A DNA stretch of 64,000 bases, taken from CAYLHF01 sp964383365. Its GTDB lineage: Bacteria > Bacteroidota > Rhodothermia > Rhodothermales > UBA10348. The stretch is from the NCBI GenBank assembly GCA_964383365.1, contig CAYLHF010000006.1, positions 1-64,000 on the forward strand. The letters are read 5' to 3'. Positions 36,647 through 45,446 of the stretch are shown here, piece by piece; the first letter of the stretch is position 1, and every line of letters begins with the position of its first letter. The notes beneath the pieces are model-generated. The model ran no database searches. It was not told the DNA's origin and was given only the letters and a program-made list of their open reading frames with translations. A program made the position numbers and the translations under genes.

Positions 36647-37024
36647 CATCTTTCCGGTAACGTCCGGCCTTCGCGAGCTACTCATCGAATGCAATCGGTC
36701 ATGATTGTACGTCGCTTCTGGCGGTCGGGTGCCTGGCGTCTGATCCGTCACAGAATCCACTGTTCATCAGGAAAAATTGTTTTTCCTTGTGTTACTTGAC
36801 AGGATTTGGTTGCGGCTATCGTACTTCAGCAGGGTCCACCCTTTGCTAATTATCGCTCATCTGGAGGAGGAAAAGCGATTTTCGGAGAAGGGATCGTGAA
36901 TCTATGCCTCTTTGAGTCAGGATTCCGAACCATTGGAACAGTATTCCGTTGGGCTGCCCCTGTTGTTCGTTTGAACAGGAAATAGTCAACAGGTTCTCGG
37001 GGCGATCACCCGCCCGCCCGAAAG
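36647..37024. other. 378-bp intergenic stretch between uvrA and a GT4 gene
   Basis: There is no convincing gene. There is an A/T-stemmed hairpin at 36769-36787 (AGGAAAAA, TTG, TTTTTCCT), perhaps a weak terminator of uvrA, followed by TTGACA at 36796-36801, which could be a -35 element, although a good -10 at normal spacing is lacking. A purine-rich GGAGGAGG lies near 36862. A 29-codon GTG frame begins near 36897 but has no similarity I can name. Confidence 0.4.
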
Positions 37025-38311
37025 ATGGAAATTACTGCTTCGATTGAGCGATATGCCGGCGGAGACGGCATGGGTGATGGTAGTGCATTACGCAATCTGC
37101 CACCACGACGGATCGCCATATTTACCGGTGCTTACAATCATATTGCAGACGGCGTCTCGCTAACGCTGAATCGGCTCGTCGAGCACCTGGAGAGTACAGG
37201 AGCCGCGGTTCTTGTTCTTGCGCCGACGGTAGAAAACCCTCCTATCAAGCACGCGGGGACCCTCGTCCCTATTCCGTCGCTTGCTGCACCGGGTCGACCG
37301 GACTATCGAATCTCTCTCGGATTAACCCCTTCCGCCCGTAAACGGCTCGAGGCCTTCAACCCCACGTTGTTCCATATTGCAACGCCAGACATTCTCGGTT
37401 TTCAAGCCCTGAAACTGGCCCGAAAGTGGAATCTGCCGGTGGTGGCCTCGTATCACACCCATTTCAGCTCCTATCTGAAATATTATCGTCTCAGTCTTAT
37501 TGAGACCTGGATGTGGAAGTATCTGCGCTCATTCTACGCACAGTGTAGTCACGTGTACGTTCCGACTCCGGAAATGGCCGAGGTATTACGAAGCCAGGGG
37601 ATCAATAACGGCCTCGAATTGTGGCCAAGAGGTGTAGACACACGGATGTTCAATCCGGAAAAACGATCGACTCGTTGGAGACGAAACCTGGGGATCAGTG
37701 ACCAGGAAGTCGTCGTGACATTCGTAAGCCGCCTGGTCTGGGAAAAAGGTCTGGATGTTTTCGCAGAAGTCATAGAGTCTCTTTCTCGCGAGGGAATTCC
37801 TCATCGGAGCGTCGTCGTCGGTGACGGTCCGGCTCGAAGTGCGCTCGAAGAAAGGCTTCCCGGAACCATTTTCGTCGGCTATACGCGAGGAGCAGAACTC
37901 GCCCGCGCCTATTCTTCATCCGATGTATTCCTGTTTCCGAGTGAAACCGAAACATTCGGAAATGTCACGCTGGAGGCCATGGCCTCCGGCCTCCCGACCG
38001 TCTGTGCGGATGCACCCGGGAGTAACGCCCTGGTCTCACACGGTAAAACGGGCTACCTGGCAAGTCCGCGAGATTCCAGGGCATTTTATGACCGGGTTCG
38101 CGCGCTCGTTCTGGATGAAACACTTCGAGGGAAACTCGGCATCAATGCCAGTCGGAGAGCCCGTGAATATTCGTGGCAGGTCGTCTTGTCCCGCATGACA
38201 CGATACTACGACCAGATACTGGGGCGTATTCCTTCGTTTGTTATTGAACATCCGTTTCCACACGAGCCCAGGACAAATACACCTGTCCAGCAAGTCAGTC
38301 TAACCTACTGA
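37025..38311 (+). CDS. GT4-family glycosyltransferase (MgtA/SqdX-like)
   Basis: The protein has 428 residues. The first Rossmann domain has RIAIFTGAYNHIADGVSLTLNRLVEHLE (about 29-56), FHIATPDILGFQAL and VVASYHTHFSSYLKYY, the last a hallmark of the MgtA/SqdX/PimB group that glycosylates lipids. The second domain has FVSRLVWEKGLDVFAEVI, VVVGDGPARSALEERL and FLFPSETETFGNVTLEAMASGLP, with the E-x7-E pair. It probably transfers a sugar to diacylglycerol or another lipid acceptor. Five bases separate it from a second GT4 gene on the same strand, so the two are one transcript. Confidence 0.8.
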   Translation: MEITASIERYAGGDGMGDGSALRNLPPRRIAIFTGAYNHIADGVSLTLNRLVEHLESTGAAVLVLAPTVENPPIKHAGTLVPIPSLAAPGRPDYRISLGLTPSARKRLEAFNPTLFHIATPDILGFQALKLARKWNLPVVASYHTHFSSYLKYYRLSLIETWMWKYLRSFYAQCSHVYVPTPEMAEVLRSQGINNGLELWPRGVDTRMFNPEKRSTRWRRNLGISDQEVVVTFVSRLVWEKGLDVFAEVIESLSREGIPHRSVVVGDGPARSALEERLPGTIFVGYTRGAELARAYSSSDVFLFPSETETFGNVTLEAMASGLPTVCADAPGSNALVSHGKTGYLASPRDSRAFYDRVRALVLDETLRGKLGINASRRAREYSWQVVLSRMTRYYDQILGRIPSFVIEHPFPHEPRTNTPVQQVSLTY

Positions 38312-38316
38312 TCGGA

Positions 38317-39459
38317 GTGCGTCTCGTATTTGTCTCCCACTCGCTTCCACCGGACAATCGCCCCCTGTCCAATATCGGTGGTATGCAGCGCGTAGCGGCT
38401 GAATTGCTCAAGGCGCTGAAAACCACGGATGAAATCGAGGTCTTGCCCTTACTTCTCCGATCGTCGTGGCGCTGGATAGGCATCAGGATTGCTCCCTTCC
38501 TGATTCAAACGTTTTTCCGACTCCGACACCTCGCGCGGGGTGGACACATCGATACCGTCCTCTTCTCCTCCATGGTAACGGGAATGCTTGTGATTCCACT
38601 TCGGCAGGTATTCAGGAATGCTGACATACGTACCGGAATCATCGTTCACGGCCAGGATGTAACCACTCCGATTTCGATCTATCAGCGGATCGTGTCGCGT
38701 GTATTCGGGCAGGTCGACCTCGTTTTTCCCGTGAGTCAGGCCACCGCAGGCGCCTGTAACCAGCGGGGACTGGCACAAGAGAAAACCAGGGTTGTCCACA
38801 ATGGAGTAGATTCGTCGCGCTTTCGCCGTCCGGGGAGGCGATCGGACATGCGGAACGAACTCCTGATGTCTCTGGGGCTCAGCCGTGAGGATCTACCCGA
38901 TGATGACATTCTACTCTGTAGTCTGGGTCGCCAGGTACGCCGCAAAGGATTTGAATGGTTTGTTTCCGACGTCATGCCCTGTCTGGACGACCATGTACAG
39001 TACTGGTTGGGTGGGACGGGACCCGAGCATGAAGCAATTCGTCGGGCCATTCATACCGGGGGCCTGACCCAAAGGGTTCGGCTACTGGGACAAGTCACCG
39101 AGCAACAGTTGATGGCTCTCTATCGCGGAAGCGATTTGTTTGTCATGCCCAATATTCCTGTTACTGGAGATATGGAGGGATTCGGCATCGTCATGCTGGA
39201 GGCGGGACTAAACGGCCTTCCGACGGTCGCCTCGCGACTCGAAGGCATCCAGGAAGTCATCCGGGAAGGGGAAAACGGATATTTCGTCTCCTCCGGTGAC
39301 GCAGAGGGCTTCCGGGCGATGATCGAGTCACTTACCTCTGACAGAGATCGACTGAATGAAATGCACATCAGAGCACGAATCTACACCGAACAATCGTTCA
39401 GGTGGGATACGATCGCGGGAGAATACATCAGGAACCTGAAGAGATCGCCACTTGCTTAA
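38317..39459 (+). CDS. GT4-family glycosyltransferase
   Basis: The protein has 380 residues, with a GTG start at 38317 preceded by ATCGGA. N-terminal domain: LVFVSHSLPPDNRPLSNIGGMQRVAAELLKAL (3-34). C-terminal domain: LLCSLGRQVRRKGFEWFVSDVMPCL, YWLGGTGPEHEAI, LFVMPNIPVTGDMEGFGIVMLEAGLNGLP, with the E-x7-E donor-binding pair. The acceptor is unknown; the match to mannosyltransferases of capsular or exopolysaccharide pathways is general. It is coupled with the GT4 gene upstream and its stop overlaps that of the convergent RND transporter by four bases. Confidence 0.8.
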   Translation: MRLVFVSHSLPPDNRPLSNIGGMQRVAAELLKALKTTDEIEVLPLLLRSSWRWIGIRIAPFLIQTFFRLRHLARGGHIDTVLFSSMVTGMLVIPLRQVFRNADIRTGIIVHGQDVTTPISIYQRIVSRVFGQVDLVFPVSQATAGACNQRGLAQEKTRVVHNGVDSSRFRRPGRRSDMRNELLMSLGLSREDLPDDDILLCSLGRQVRRKGFEWFVSDVMPCLDDHVQYWLGGTGPEHEAIRRAIHTGGLTQRVRLLGQVTEQQLMALYRGSDLFVMPNIPVTGDMEGFGIVMLEAGLNGLPTVASRLEGIQEVIREGENGYFVSSGDAEGFRAMIESLTSDRDRLNEMHIRARIYTEQSFRWDTIAGEYIRNLKRSPLA

Positions 39460-41969
39460 TGGCTCACTTCCGGGCGGCTTTCCCGGTCCTCAAGCCACTG
39501 CATCAAGGCTGGCAAGAAAACAAGGGCCGTAACGAGTGTCGCGCCTATTCCCGCGATTGCCAGATACCCGATCGTATTGAGACCGGGATGAAAACTCAGA
39601 ATCAGTCCGGCAAAACCTATCATGGTTGTCAGCGAGCCCATCGTGACGTGCTCACCGGTCGAGCGGACCACGCTCCACATCGATCCTCTACCCCCCTCGC
39701 GATACCGGTGGACAATATGAACACCTGCGTCGTTGCCGATTCCCAGAACCGCTGGCAGAACAATCAGATTGTAGAAATTTAACGCCAGATCGAATATTTC
39801 CATCAGGAGGAGCATCCAGAGAACCCCGACAACAAGGGGAATCAAGGACATGATGGCCCATCGAACGGACCCGAAGTTGACGAGCATGAGCACGACGACA
39901 ATCAGAAAAGTGGCCATCACCATCCAGGGAGCTTCCCGCTGCATCAATTTGAGCATATCGGCAGCTACGAGCGACGTGGATCCTGCATGGTAGGTCTGGC
40001 CGTTGGAAGCCACGACGTTTCCGACATCTTCGGAAAATGCCATGGAGTTACGGCCGTCAGATAGTCCTACCGATGGGTATATGATGACGAAATTTCCCAG
40101 TTCACCCGATTTGGATGTGAATCGCTTTCTCAGAAATTCGGGCACGTCATCGAAGGCGATCGCCTCTGTCGTCGAGCTGGCACTCCGGAGACGCTCGATG
40201 TCTTCGGACGTATCCTTTTCAATAAACGGATCGGCGAGTTGATCTCTAATTTCTTCGAGTCGCTCCAGTCGCTCCTCCTGATCTGCCGGTTTCAGGGGGA
40301 ATCGGTTTTGAAGTGATTCAACGGAACGGATGGTGGGCGACGTCGTGTCTGTTGCTGCTACGGCCATCAACGCGTCCATCACAGGAGGTACTTCATCAGG
40401 AGAATCCATCACGATGTACGCCGGATTTCGCTTCCCATTCGACTTGAAGACCCTCCGAACAACGTCCCTCCTGGCATTGTACCCGGTATAGGTGGGCTCC
40501 AGCTTACCGAATCGATACTCGAACGACACGTCCGGAAGATAGACCAGTGCAGCCACGACTGCGATCAGACTTCCAATCAGAATGGTTCTGACGAAAGGAA
40601 AGGGACGGTTCTTGATGGTGGCGGTGTGTCGCCCGACTTCCGACTCCAGATTGAGCAGATGATATTTTTCCATCAGTGAAAGAAGCGCCGGCAACACGAC
40701 CAGCATGGCCACGAGGGCGAACAGAATTCCAGTGCCGGCGATAAAGCCGAACTGACTGAAGCCCCTGAAGTCAGCGACAACCAGGACGTACAACGCTGCG
40801 GCGGTTGTGAACGCTCCGACTGAAATTGCCTGCCCGGTACTTGAGAAAGTCACTTCTGCCGCATCGGTAACAGACCGATGACAGGCTCGCTCTTCCGCGT
40901 ATCTGGCATAGAAGTGAATCCCGAAATCGATACCGAGACCGAATAGAACCAGGCCGAGGGTCGACGTCATCAGATTCAGTTTCCCGTACGCCAGAAAGGC
41001 GACTCCAAACGTCCAGGACAGACTCATGATCAGCGGAACACCGATTAAAACGGCCATGATCGGCATTCGCGCCAACTCCGAAAGCAGAATCCCGACATTA
41101 AACCGTTTGCCTGCGCGGGCTCGATACGACTTGTAGGAAAAGTACAAAACGACCATCATCAGCACGGCAAAGACTCCGCTTCCAAACGAGTTCAACACAT
41201 CGCTCTGAATTCTTGACACCTCGATGTACTGGCGGAGCAATCGGCCGGCCGTAGTGACCTGCATGTCCCGAGCGTACTCCCGGGGTTGAAGCGACTCGAT
41301 CAGACTATCCAGATCGGCATAGGCACGTCGGATAAATCGAATATTGGACTGGGAACCTGACGGATAAAACTGTAGCGCCAGGGTCGTGCTGTCATCAGAA
41401 ATCGGATATTCCTTCGAGACGATTTCGTCATACGTCTTCTGAAGCTCGTCCGCCAGAGAATCGGTATTGGAGGCCTCGTCGTCATCGTCTCCCAGGTCGA
41501 TAAAAAATGGATTCGCGTCCAGACGGGCTTCCTCGATCTTGCTATCGAGAAAGTCCTGAAGATCATCCAATTCGCTGTCGGTTGCGAAGTAGAGTGCGTT
41601 ATTTTCCAGAAACGTGACGTCTTTACGATAGTCAACCCGTTGAAAATAGGGTTCGTCGTAGTTTCTTCCGGTCAGGGTAAGGACGGCCGGAATCAACACC
41701 TCTGCGAATCGCTTATTGGCTTCGAAAGATGCACTCTCAATGGCTACAAAGGCCGTACTTTCTCCACCGACGGTATCCCTCAGCTTCTCCAGAGCAACCA
41801 CACTCGGATAATCCGGCGGTATCAGATTGGCCAGGTCCGTATCGATGGAAAGGTGCCGGGCTCGATCAGCCCCTGCAACAGACATCAGGAGCGCCAGCAG
41901 CACCACGCGACCCGGATGTGCGATCACCCACCGGATAAATGGTCGGAGAGATTCAAAAATGCGATTCAT
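39456..41969 (-). CDS. RND/MMPL-family exporter (HpnN-like)
   Basis: The protein has 837 residues from the ATG at 41969, which opens directly before the first membrane helix (MNRIFESLRPFIRWVIAHPGRVVLLALL); the frame continues upstream to 42197 without likeness. There are two halves, each one helix, a large periplasmic loop and five more helices. The first half has a loop with DTDLANLIPPDYPSVVALEKL and, inside the membrane, LFGLGIDFGIHFYARYAEER. The second has VLGIGNDAGVHIVHRYREGG, then GSLTTMIGFAGLILSFHPGL. That is the hopanoid/lipid-exporting MMPL pattern (HpnN). It is followed on the minus strand by a DUF3047-like and a flippase-like gene upstream, suggesting lipid transfer. Confidence 0.8.
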   Translation of the reverse strand: MNRIFESLRPFIRWVIAHPGRVVLLALLMSVAGADRARHLSIDTDLANLIPPDYPSVVALEKLRDTVGGESTAFVAIESASFEANKRFAEVLIPAVLTLTGRNYDEPYFQRVDYRKDVTFLENNALYFATDSELDDLQDFLDSKIEEARLDANPFFIDLGDDDDEASNTDSLADELQKTYDEIVSKEYPISDDSTTLALQFYPSGSQSNIRFIRRAYADLDSLIESLQPREYARDMQVTTAGRLLRQYIEVSRIQSDVLNSFGSGVFAVLMMVVLYFSYKSYRARAGKRFNVGILLSELARMPIMAVLIGVPLIMSLSWTFGVAFLAYGKLNLMTSTLGLVLFGLGIDFGIHFYARYAEERACHRSVTDAAEVTFSSTGQAISVGAFTTAAALYVLVVADFRGFSQFGFIAGTGILFALVAMLVVLPALLSLMEKYHLLNLESEVGRHTATIKNRPFPFVRTILIGSLIAVVAALVYLPDVSFEYRFGKLEPTYTGYNARRDVVRRVFKSNGKRNPAYIVMDSPDEVPPVMDALMAVAATDTTSPTIRSVESLQNRFPLKPADQEERLERLEEIRDQLADPFIEKDTSEDIERLRSASSTTEAIAFDDVPEFLRKRFTSKSGELGNFVIIYPSVGLSDGRNSMAFSEDVGNVVASNGQTYHAGSTSLVAADMLKLMQREAPWMVMATFLIVVVLMLVNFGSVRWAIMSLIPLVVGVLWMLLLMEIFDLALNFYNLIVLPAVLGIGNDAGVHIVHRYREGGRGSMWSVVRSTGEHVTMGSLTTMIGFAGLILSFHPGLNTIGYLAIAGIGATLVTALVFLPALMQWLEDRESRPEVSH

Positions 41970-42021
41970 GGACAGAGGCGATGTGCATCGCTTAAGACTT
42001 CCCGAATTGATATCCCAACTC

Positions 42022-42747
42022 TTAACGGGGTGGTAGCATACGAATATTATCGAAATCCGCCTCGGCCAGAGTGTCTGTATTATCCGAATCTCCCCAGAGA
42101 CGCAGGGAAAGTGGTCGCATCGGCGGGTTGTCGCCGAAAACCATTTGATAGTCGGCCACGACGTCTCGATCGATATGCTGCCAATCACCGATTTCATCGG
42201 CGCCCGATGAAACGACGATTACTTTCAGTTTACCGTAGGATACGACGGTTCCCACCGGAAGGGTGGCGCTGTAGGCGTACTTGATGGCTTTGGGACGCTT
42301 GATTATGAAGCCTTCGAACTTAAAGATGACGTAGAGTCCTGCGCCGGTATCATTCAGTTTTTTCTCGTCTTCGCGGGCGTTCTTCGGAAGTTTGATAGCC
42401 CTCCAGTCCCATGCGAGCCGTGGATGGTCGTTCAGGTCCCAGTCGAATCCGTCCTTTTCGTTCGCCATCGACAGATGAACGGCTTCGCCGTCGACATGAA
42501 CTCTCAGGGCTTTGTTATGACCATCCGTGATCACAAAAAAACGCTCTTTCGGTCTCATGTACTTCGGTTCGAGCCAGACCAGTTTCTTGTCGTGAAGGTA
42601 CTTCCATTTCACAGGCAAGGCGCCATCCTCATAAGATTCGAAGTCGTCGACCATGATCACCGATCCTGTCTGGGCAACCACCTGCCTGACCGTCGAGGCG
42701 GATAGAGCCAACAAAATGGCCACAGCAAGTACACGAACCAGTTTCAT
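42022..42747 (-). CDS. DUF3047-like secreted protein
   Basis: The protein has 241 residues from the ATG at 42747; codons at 42759 and 42768 are in frame, and GAGAGGGG lies directly before 42747. A signal peptide (KLVRVLAVAILLALSASTVRQVVA) is followed by VMVDDFESYEDGALPVKWKYL-type sequence, and later PRLAWDWRAIKLPKNAREDEKKLNDTGAGLYVIF, YAYSATLPVGTVV, and WQHIDRDVVADYQMVFGDNPP. Those blocks match DUF3047, a secreted jelly-roll-like domain of unknown role. It lies 52 bases before the RND exporter start and 27 bases after the flippase-like gene, so the three are likely one operon. Confidence 0.7.
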   Translation of the reverse strand: MKLVRVLAVAILLALSASTVRQVVAQTGSVIMVDDFESYEDGALPVKWKYLHDKKLVWLEPKYMRPKERFFVITDGHNKALRVHVDGEAVHLSMANEKDGFDWDLNDHPRLAWDWRAIKLPKNAREDEKKLNDTGAGLYVIFKFEGFIIKRPKAIKYAYSATLPVGTVVSYGKLKVIVVSSGADEIGDWQHIDRDVVADYQMVFGDNPPMRPLSLRLWGDSDNTDTLAEADFDNIRMLPPR

Positions 42748-42774
42748 AACCCCTCTCATATACATCAAACCAAA

Positions 42775-43749
42775 TCAGGTTTTGGGAACACGTTCTGACA
42801 TTTTCTCTTCATCGTTGTGTGACGAGTCGTACGCAGTAATCAGGCCAAACAGCGAAACGTTTAAAATCTTATCCAGAGCCGTCCCCACGAGCAGCATACT
42901 GGCCCAGGGAGCCTGCGGCACGCCCAATTTAGTAGACAATGCGATTCCTGCCCCCGCAAACATGAGCGCATGGTTGGGAATAAACGGTATCCGGGTAAGC
43001 GCGATGGAAATCGCTGCGTAAGAAAACCACGTGCTGATCGGAACCTCAGGGATGACAACCGCCCACATCCCGATTTGAAGGGTCTGGCCCAAGACGAGTC
43101 TGCCCACCTGAATACAAAAGATAGTTGCTGTCTTGGCCAGTGGCATCGAGAACAGATACCGCCTGAACCTGATCCCGACAGGGACCAAGATGGCCAGCAC
43201 TACGGCGCCCATGAAAACGTAGTACCGGGTATTTTCTCCAACGAATTCAGAGATGGATATCTGGCCGACAAAAAGGAAAACCCCCAACAGAAGGACGGCC
43301 ACGAGCGTCGATGCCGCCGAGGATATGATGTTGTTATCCCGGATCGTCTCGGCGAGATGAGAGTCGCTTGTATCGAACCTCCGTCTCGCCCAGGCGAAGA
43401 AGAATACCTCGCCCGAATATCCGAGTACCTCCCGATTCAGGACGCGTTTCTTTATGAATGCCGGAAAGCTCTTGAGCGACGGGAAATGAAAGAGTTGCCG
43501 GTAAATAAATACTTCAGCGGCCGGAAGCAGGAAGTACAGTATGACGAAAAGAACGTAATAATACGGTGTTGTCGGCGGGTTTTCGATGACGTCTCGCCAC
43601 CCGACCTGCGATACTTCGTAGGCCAGAAAGCCGAGAATTCCTGCCAGTACCAGATAACGCACAGCCTTAATTGTGCGTTTACCGGGGGTCGATTCAGCGA
43701 ATGACGACCACCGCGAAGATGCGTTAGCAAAAAATTCCGCGACGCTCAC
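42775..43749 (-). CDS. Multi-pass membrane protein, UPF0104/flippase-like
   Basis: The protein has 324 residues with about eight membrane helices: 28-48, 63-85, then after a polar stretch 140-165, 178-198, 215-240, 250-270, 275-300. The central REVLGYSGEVFFFAWARRR recalls the R/E-rich cytoplasmic loop of UPF0104 proteins (lysylphosphatidylglycerol-synthase transmembrane region, HpnL, dolichol-phosphate mannose-linked flippases). Similarity is weak and I keep the call general. It heads the minus-strand trio with DUF3047-like and RND genes, which fits lipid flipping and export. The C-terminal tail is acidic and charged. Confidence 0.5.
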   Translation of the reverse strand: MSVAEFFANASSRWSSFAESTPGKRTIKAVRYLVLAGILGFLAYEVSQVGWRDVIENPPTTPYYYVLFVILYFLLPAAEVFIYRQLFHFPSLKSFPAFIKKRVLNREVLGYSGEVFFFAWARRRFDTSDSHLAETIRDNNIISSAASTLVAVLLLGVFLFVGQISISEFVGENTRYYVFMGAVVLAILVPVGIRFRRYLFSMPLAKTATIFCIQVGRLVLGQTLQIGMWAVVIPEVPISTWFSYAAISIALTRIPFIPNHALMFAGAGIALSTKLGVPQAPWASMLLVGTALDKILNVSLFGLITAYDSSHNDEEKMSERVPKT

Positions 43750-43879
43750 GGTAATAAGATAGGATTAGGCCTGTTTCCACTTCCCGGTGCCATCAGAATG
43801 GCTGCACCGACTGTCAGCATAGCCCTTCTGTGTCGCTCGGGGCCGGATAGTTTCGCCCAGTCCGGTCCGGGACGAGTGA

Positions 43880-44776
43880 TTAGAAGTCTATTCCATCTTC
43901 GGAACGAGCGATATTGATCATTCGATCTTTCACTCCGATCCAGGCCAGAAAGAGTCGATCCTGTCCTGACGCGAGAGTCGGCGACCTCCGGGTTGTCTCG
44001 TCGAGCCTGATTTTCGTGCCCCAGTCGATGCCCTCATCGGAGCGCATTACGTTCAGATTTCGATTTCCTTTTCCAACCCAGGACAGGTACAACCGATCGT
44101 TGAAGGAACAGAGCGCCGGACCATCGCTACTGGTATCGTCCAGTCGGACTTTCGCTCCCCAGTCGATACCGTCCTTGCTTCTCATGATGTTCAGATTCCC
44201 GTTGCCAGAGCCGGTCCACGCAAGAAATACTCTGCCATCATGCGAAGCGATCACAGGACGATCATCGGTCGTGTCATTCAGCCTGGTCTTGTTCTCCCAG
44301 TCGATGCCATCCTCCGATCGCATCACGTTCAATTTGGAATTTCCCGCCCCACGCCAGGCCAGGAACAGATACTCTCCGTTACTTGTGATCGCCGGCTCCA
44401 GATCGCTCGAATCGTCGAGTCGGATCTTGGTCTTCCAATCCACGCCTTCCTTGCTTCGCATCACGTTGAGGTGCCCGTCTTTGCCGGTCCACACCATGTA
44501 TAGATACTTCCCGTGAGAGGCCAGTGCGGGTGGATGATCAGAACTGTCGGTGAGCCGGGTCTTTGCCCCCCAATCGACGCCGTCCGATGATCTCAGGACA
44601 TTGATCTTGCCATCTCTACCCGTCCAGGCCATGTACATTCGTCCGTCATGTGTGGCAATAGCAGGGCCATGATCGCTGGATTCCGTCAGGCGTTGGGCCG
44701 TGACCGGTAACGATATCATGATCATCGTCACATATAGGACAAGAATGGTGCGTGCCCGCATTTTATTCATCTTCAT
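43880..44776 (-). CDS. Secreted six-bladed beta-propeller (BNR/sialidase-like repeats)
   Basis: The protein has 298 residues. The ATG at 44776 is preceded by AGAGG seven bases upstream, which decides the start; the frame continues to 44884. A signal peptide (MRARTILVLYVTMIMISLPVTA) is followed by six tandem repeats of 45-46 residues. Each repeat starts RL[TDN][DE][ST][ST], then P[AVT][IL]xS, [FY][LM][AVS]W, NV[ML]RSxDG[IV]DW, up to a truncated sixth ending SEDGIDF at the C-terminus. They are near-identical, so the propeller probably grew by recent duplication. SxDGxDW recalls Asp-box sialidase repeats, but no catalytic Arg triad or Tyr is apparent. A binding role is more likely than an enzyme. 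Confidence 0.75.
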   Translation of the reverse strand: MKMNKMRARTILVLYVTMIMISLPVTAQRLTESSDHGPAIATHDGRMYMAWTGRDGKINVLRSSDGVDWGAKTRLTDSSDHPPALASHGKYLYMVWTGKDGHLNVMRSKEGVDWKTKIRLDDSSDLEPAITSNGEYLFLAWRGAGNSKLNVMRSEDGIDWENKTRLNDTTDDRPVIASHDGRVFLAWTGSGNGNLNIMRSKDGIDWGAKVRLDDTSSDGPALCSFNDRLYLSWVGKGNRNLNVMRSDEGIDWGTKIRLDETTRRSPTLASGQDRLFLAWIGVKDRMINIARSEDGIDF

Positions 44777-44942
44777 CGTGCATCCTCTGGGATAAGCTTC
44801 GTACAGGAACTCGGAGTATACCACTCTGGCGCGATTCATGCTCATCGGAACGTGCCCAATTTGAGCCGACAGTGCTCGATCCAACCCTCATTCGGGATGT
44901 CTTCACGTCTACCCCGAATGATTCTACAAAACGATTATACGT

Positions 44943-45446
44943 ATGAAAGCGTCATCCCGTACTGGAACCGCCAGGCGACTGTTGATCGGGACTCTCCTGG
45001 CGTACGCGCTACTCGTGGGAACGCACCTCGGCGAATTCTGGCCATTCAGCATATATCCCATGTTTTCACGCGGTGGACACGACTGGTCCAGGGCGATAGT
45101 CCGTGATATGAGCGCCGAGACCGATGCCATTCCCTGGACAACGGTAGGCATCGGCCATCTCCCCGGAGAAGCCTTTGCGCTCAATAGTTTGGCGATCAAT
45201 CAGAATGATATCGCCAATTTCGTCGCCAAAGCGACCGATTGGTCTCCTGAGAGAATTGGCGCTATGCGAAAAGTTTTTGGATCTGTTTTGGGTTCGAAGA
45301 AGCTCCTTCTGTATCGCGCGGAAGGGAGGCTTCTCAAGGATAGCCGAGTCGAGATGACGTTTACACCATTCGTCTTCATGACGCCCGAGAATACCGAGTT
45401 CAATCCAATGCTTAATATCTCGATTGCTTCGACGTCAAGACCATGA
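44943..45446 (+). CDS. Small membrane-anchored protein, partner of HTTM-like gene
   Basis: The protein has 167 residues, not a family I can name. One membrane helix (about 11-30, LLIGTLLAYALLVGTHLG) leads directly to EFWPFSIYPMFSRGGHDWSRAIVRD, a compact motif that I recall from small proteins placed next to HTTM-type membrane proteins. The rest is soluble, probably extracytoplasmic, with VGIGHLPGEAFALNSLAINQ and a beta-rich end. The stop overlaps the next start by four bases (ATGA), so expression is coupled with the HTTM-like protein. It is divergent from the propeller gene, whose leader starts 166 bases away. Confidence 0.6.
   Translation: MKASSRTGTARRLLIGTLLAYALLVGTHLGEFWPFSIYPMFSRGGHDWSRAIVRDMSAETDAIPWTTVGIGHLPGEAFALNSLAINQNDIANFVAKATDWSPERIGAMRKVFGSVLGSKKLLLYRAEGRLLKDSRVEMTFTPFVFMTPENTEFNPMLNISIASTSRP

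Noticed and set aside
36897..36986. 29-codon GTG frame with GGAGAAGG ahead of it in the uvrA-GT4 spacer
   Set aside because: It is short, resembles no family I know, and nothing in the context supports it.
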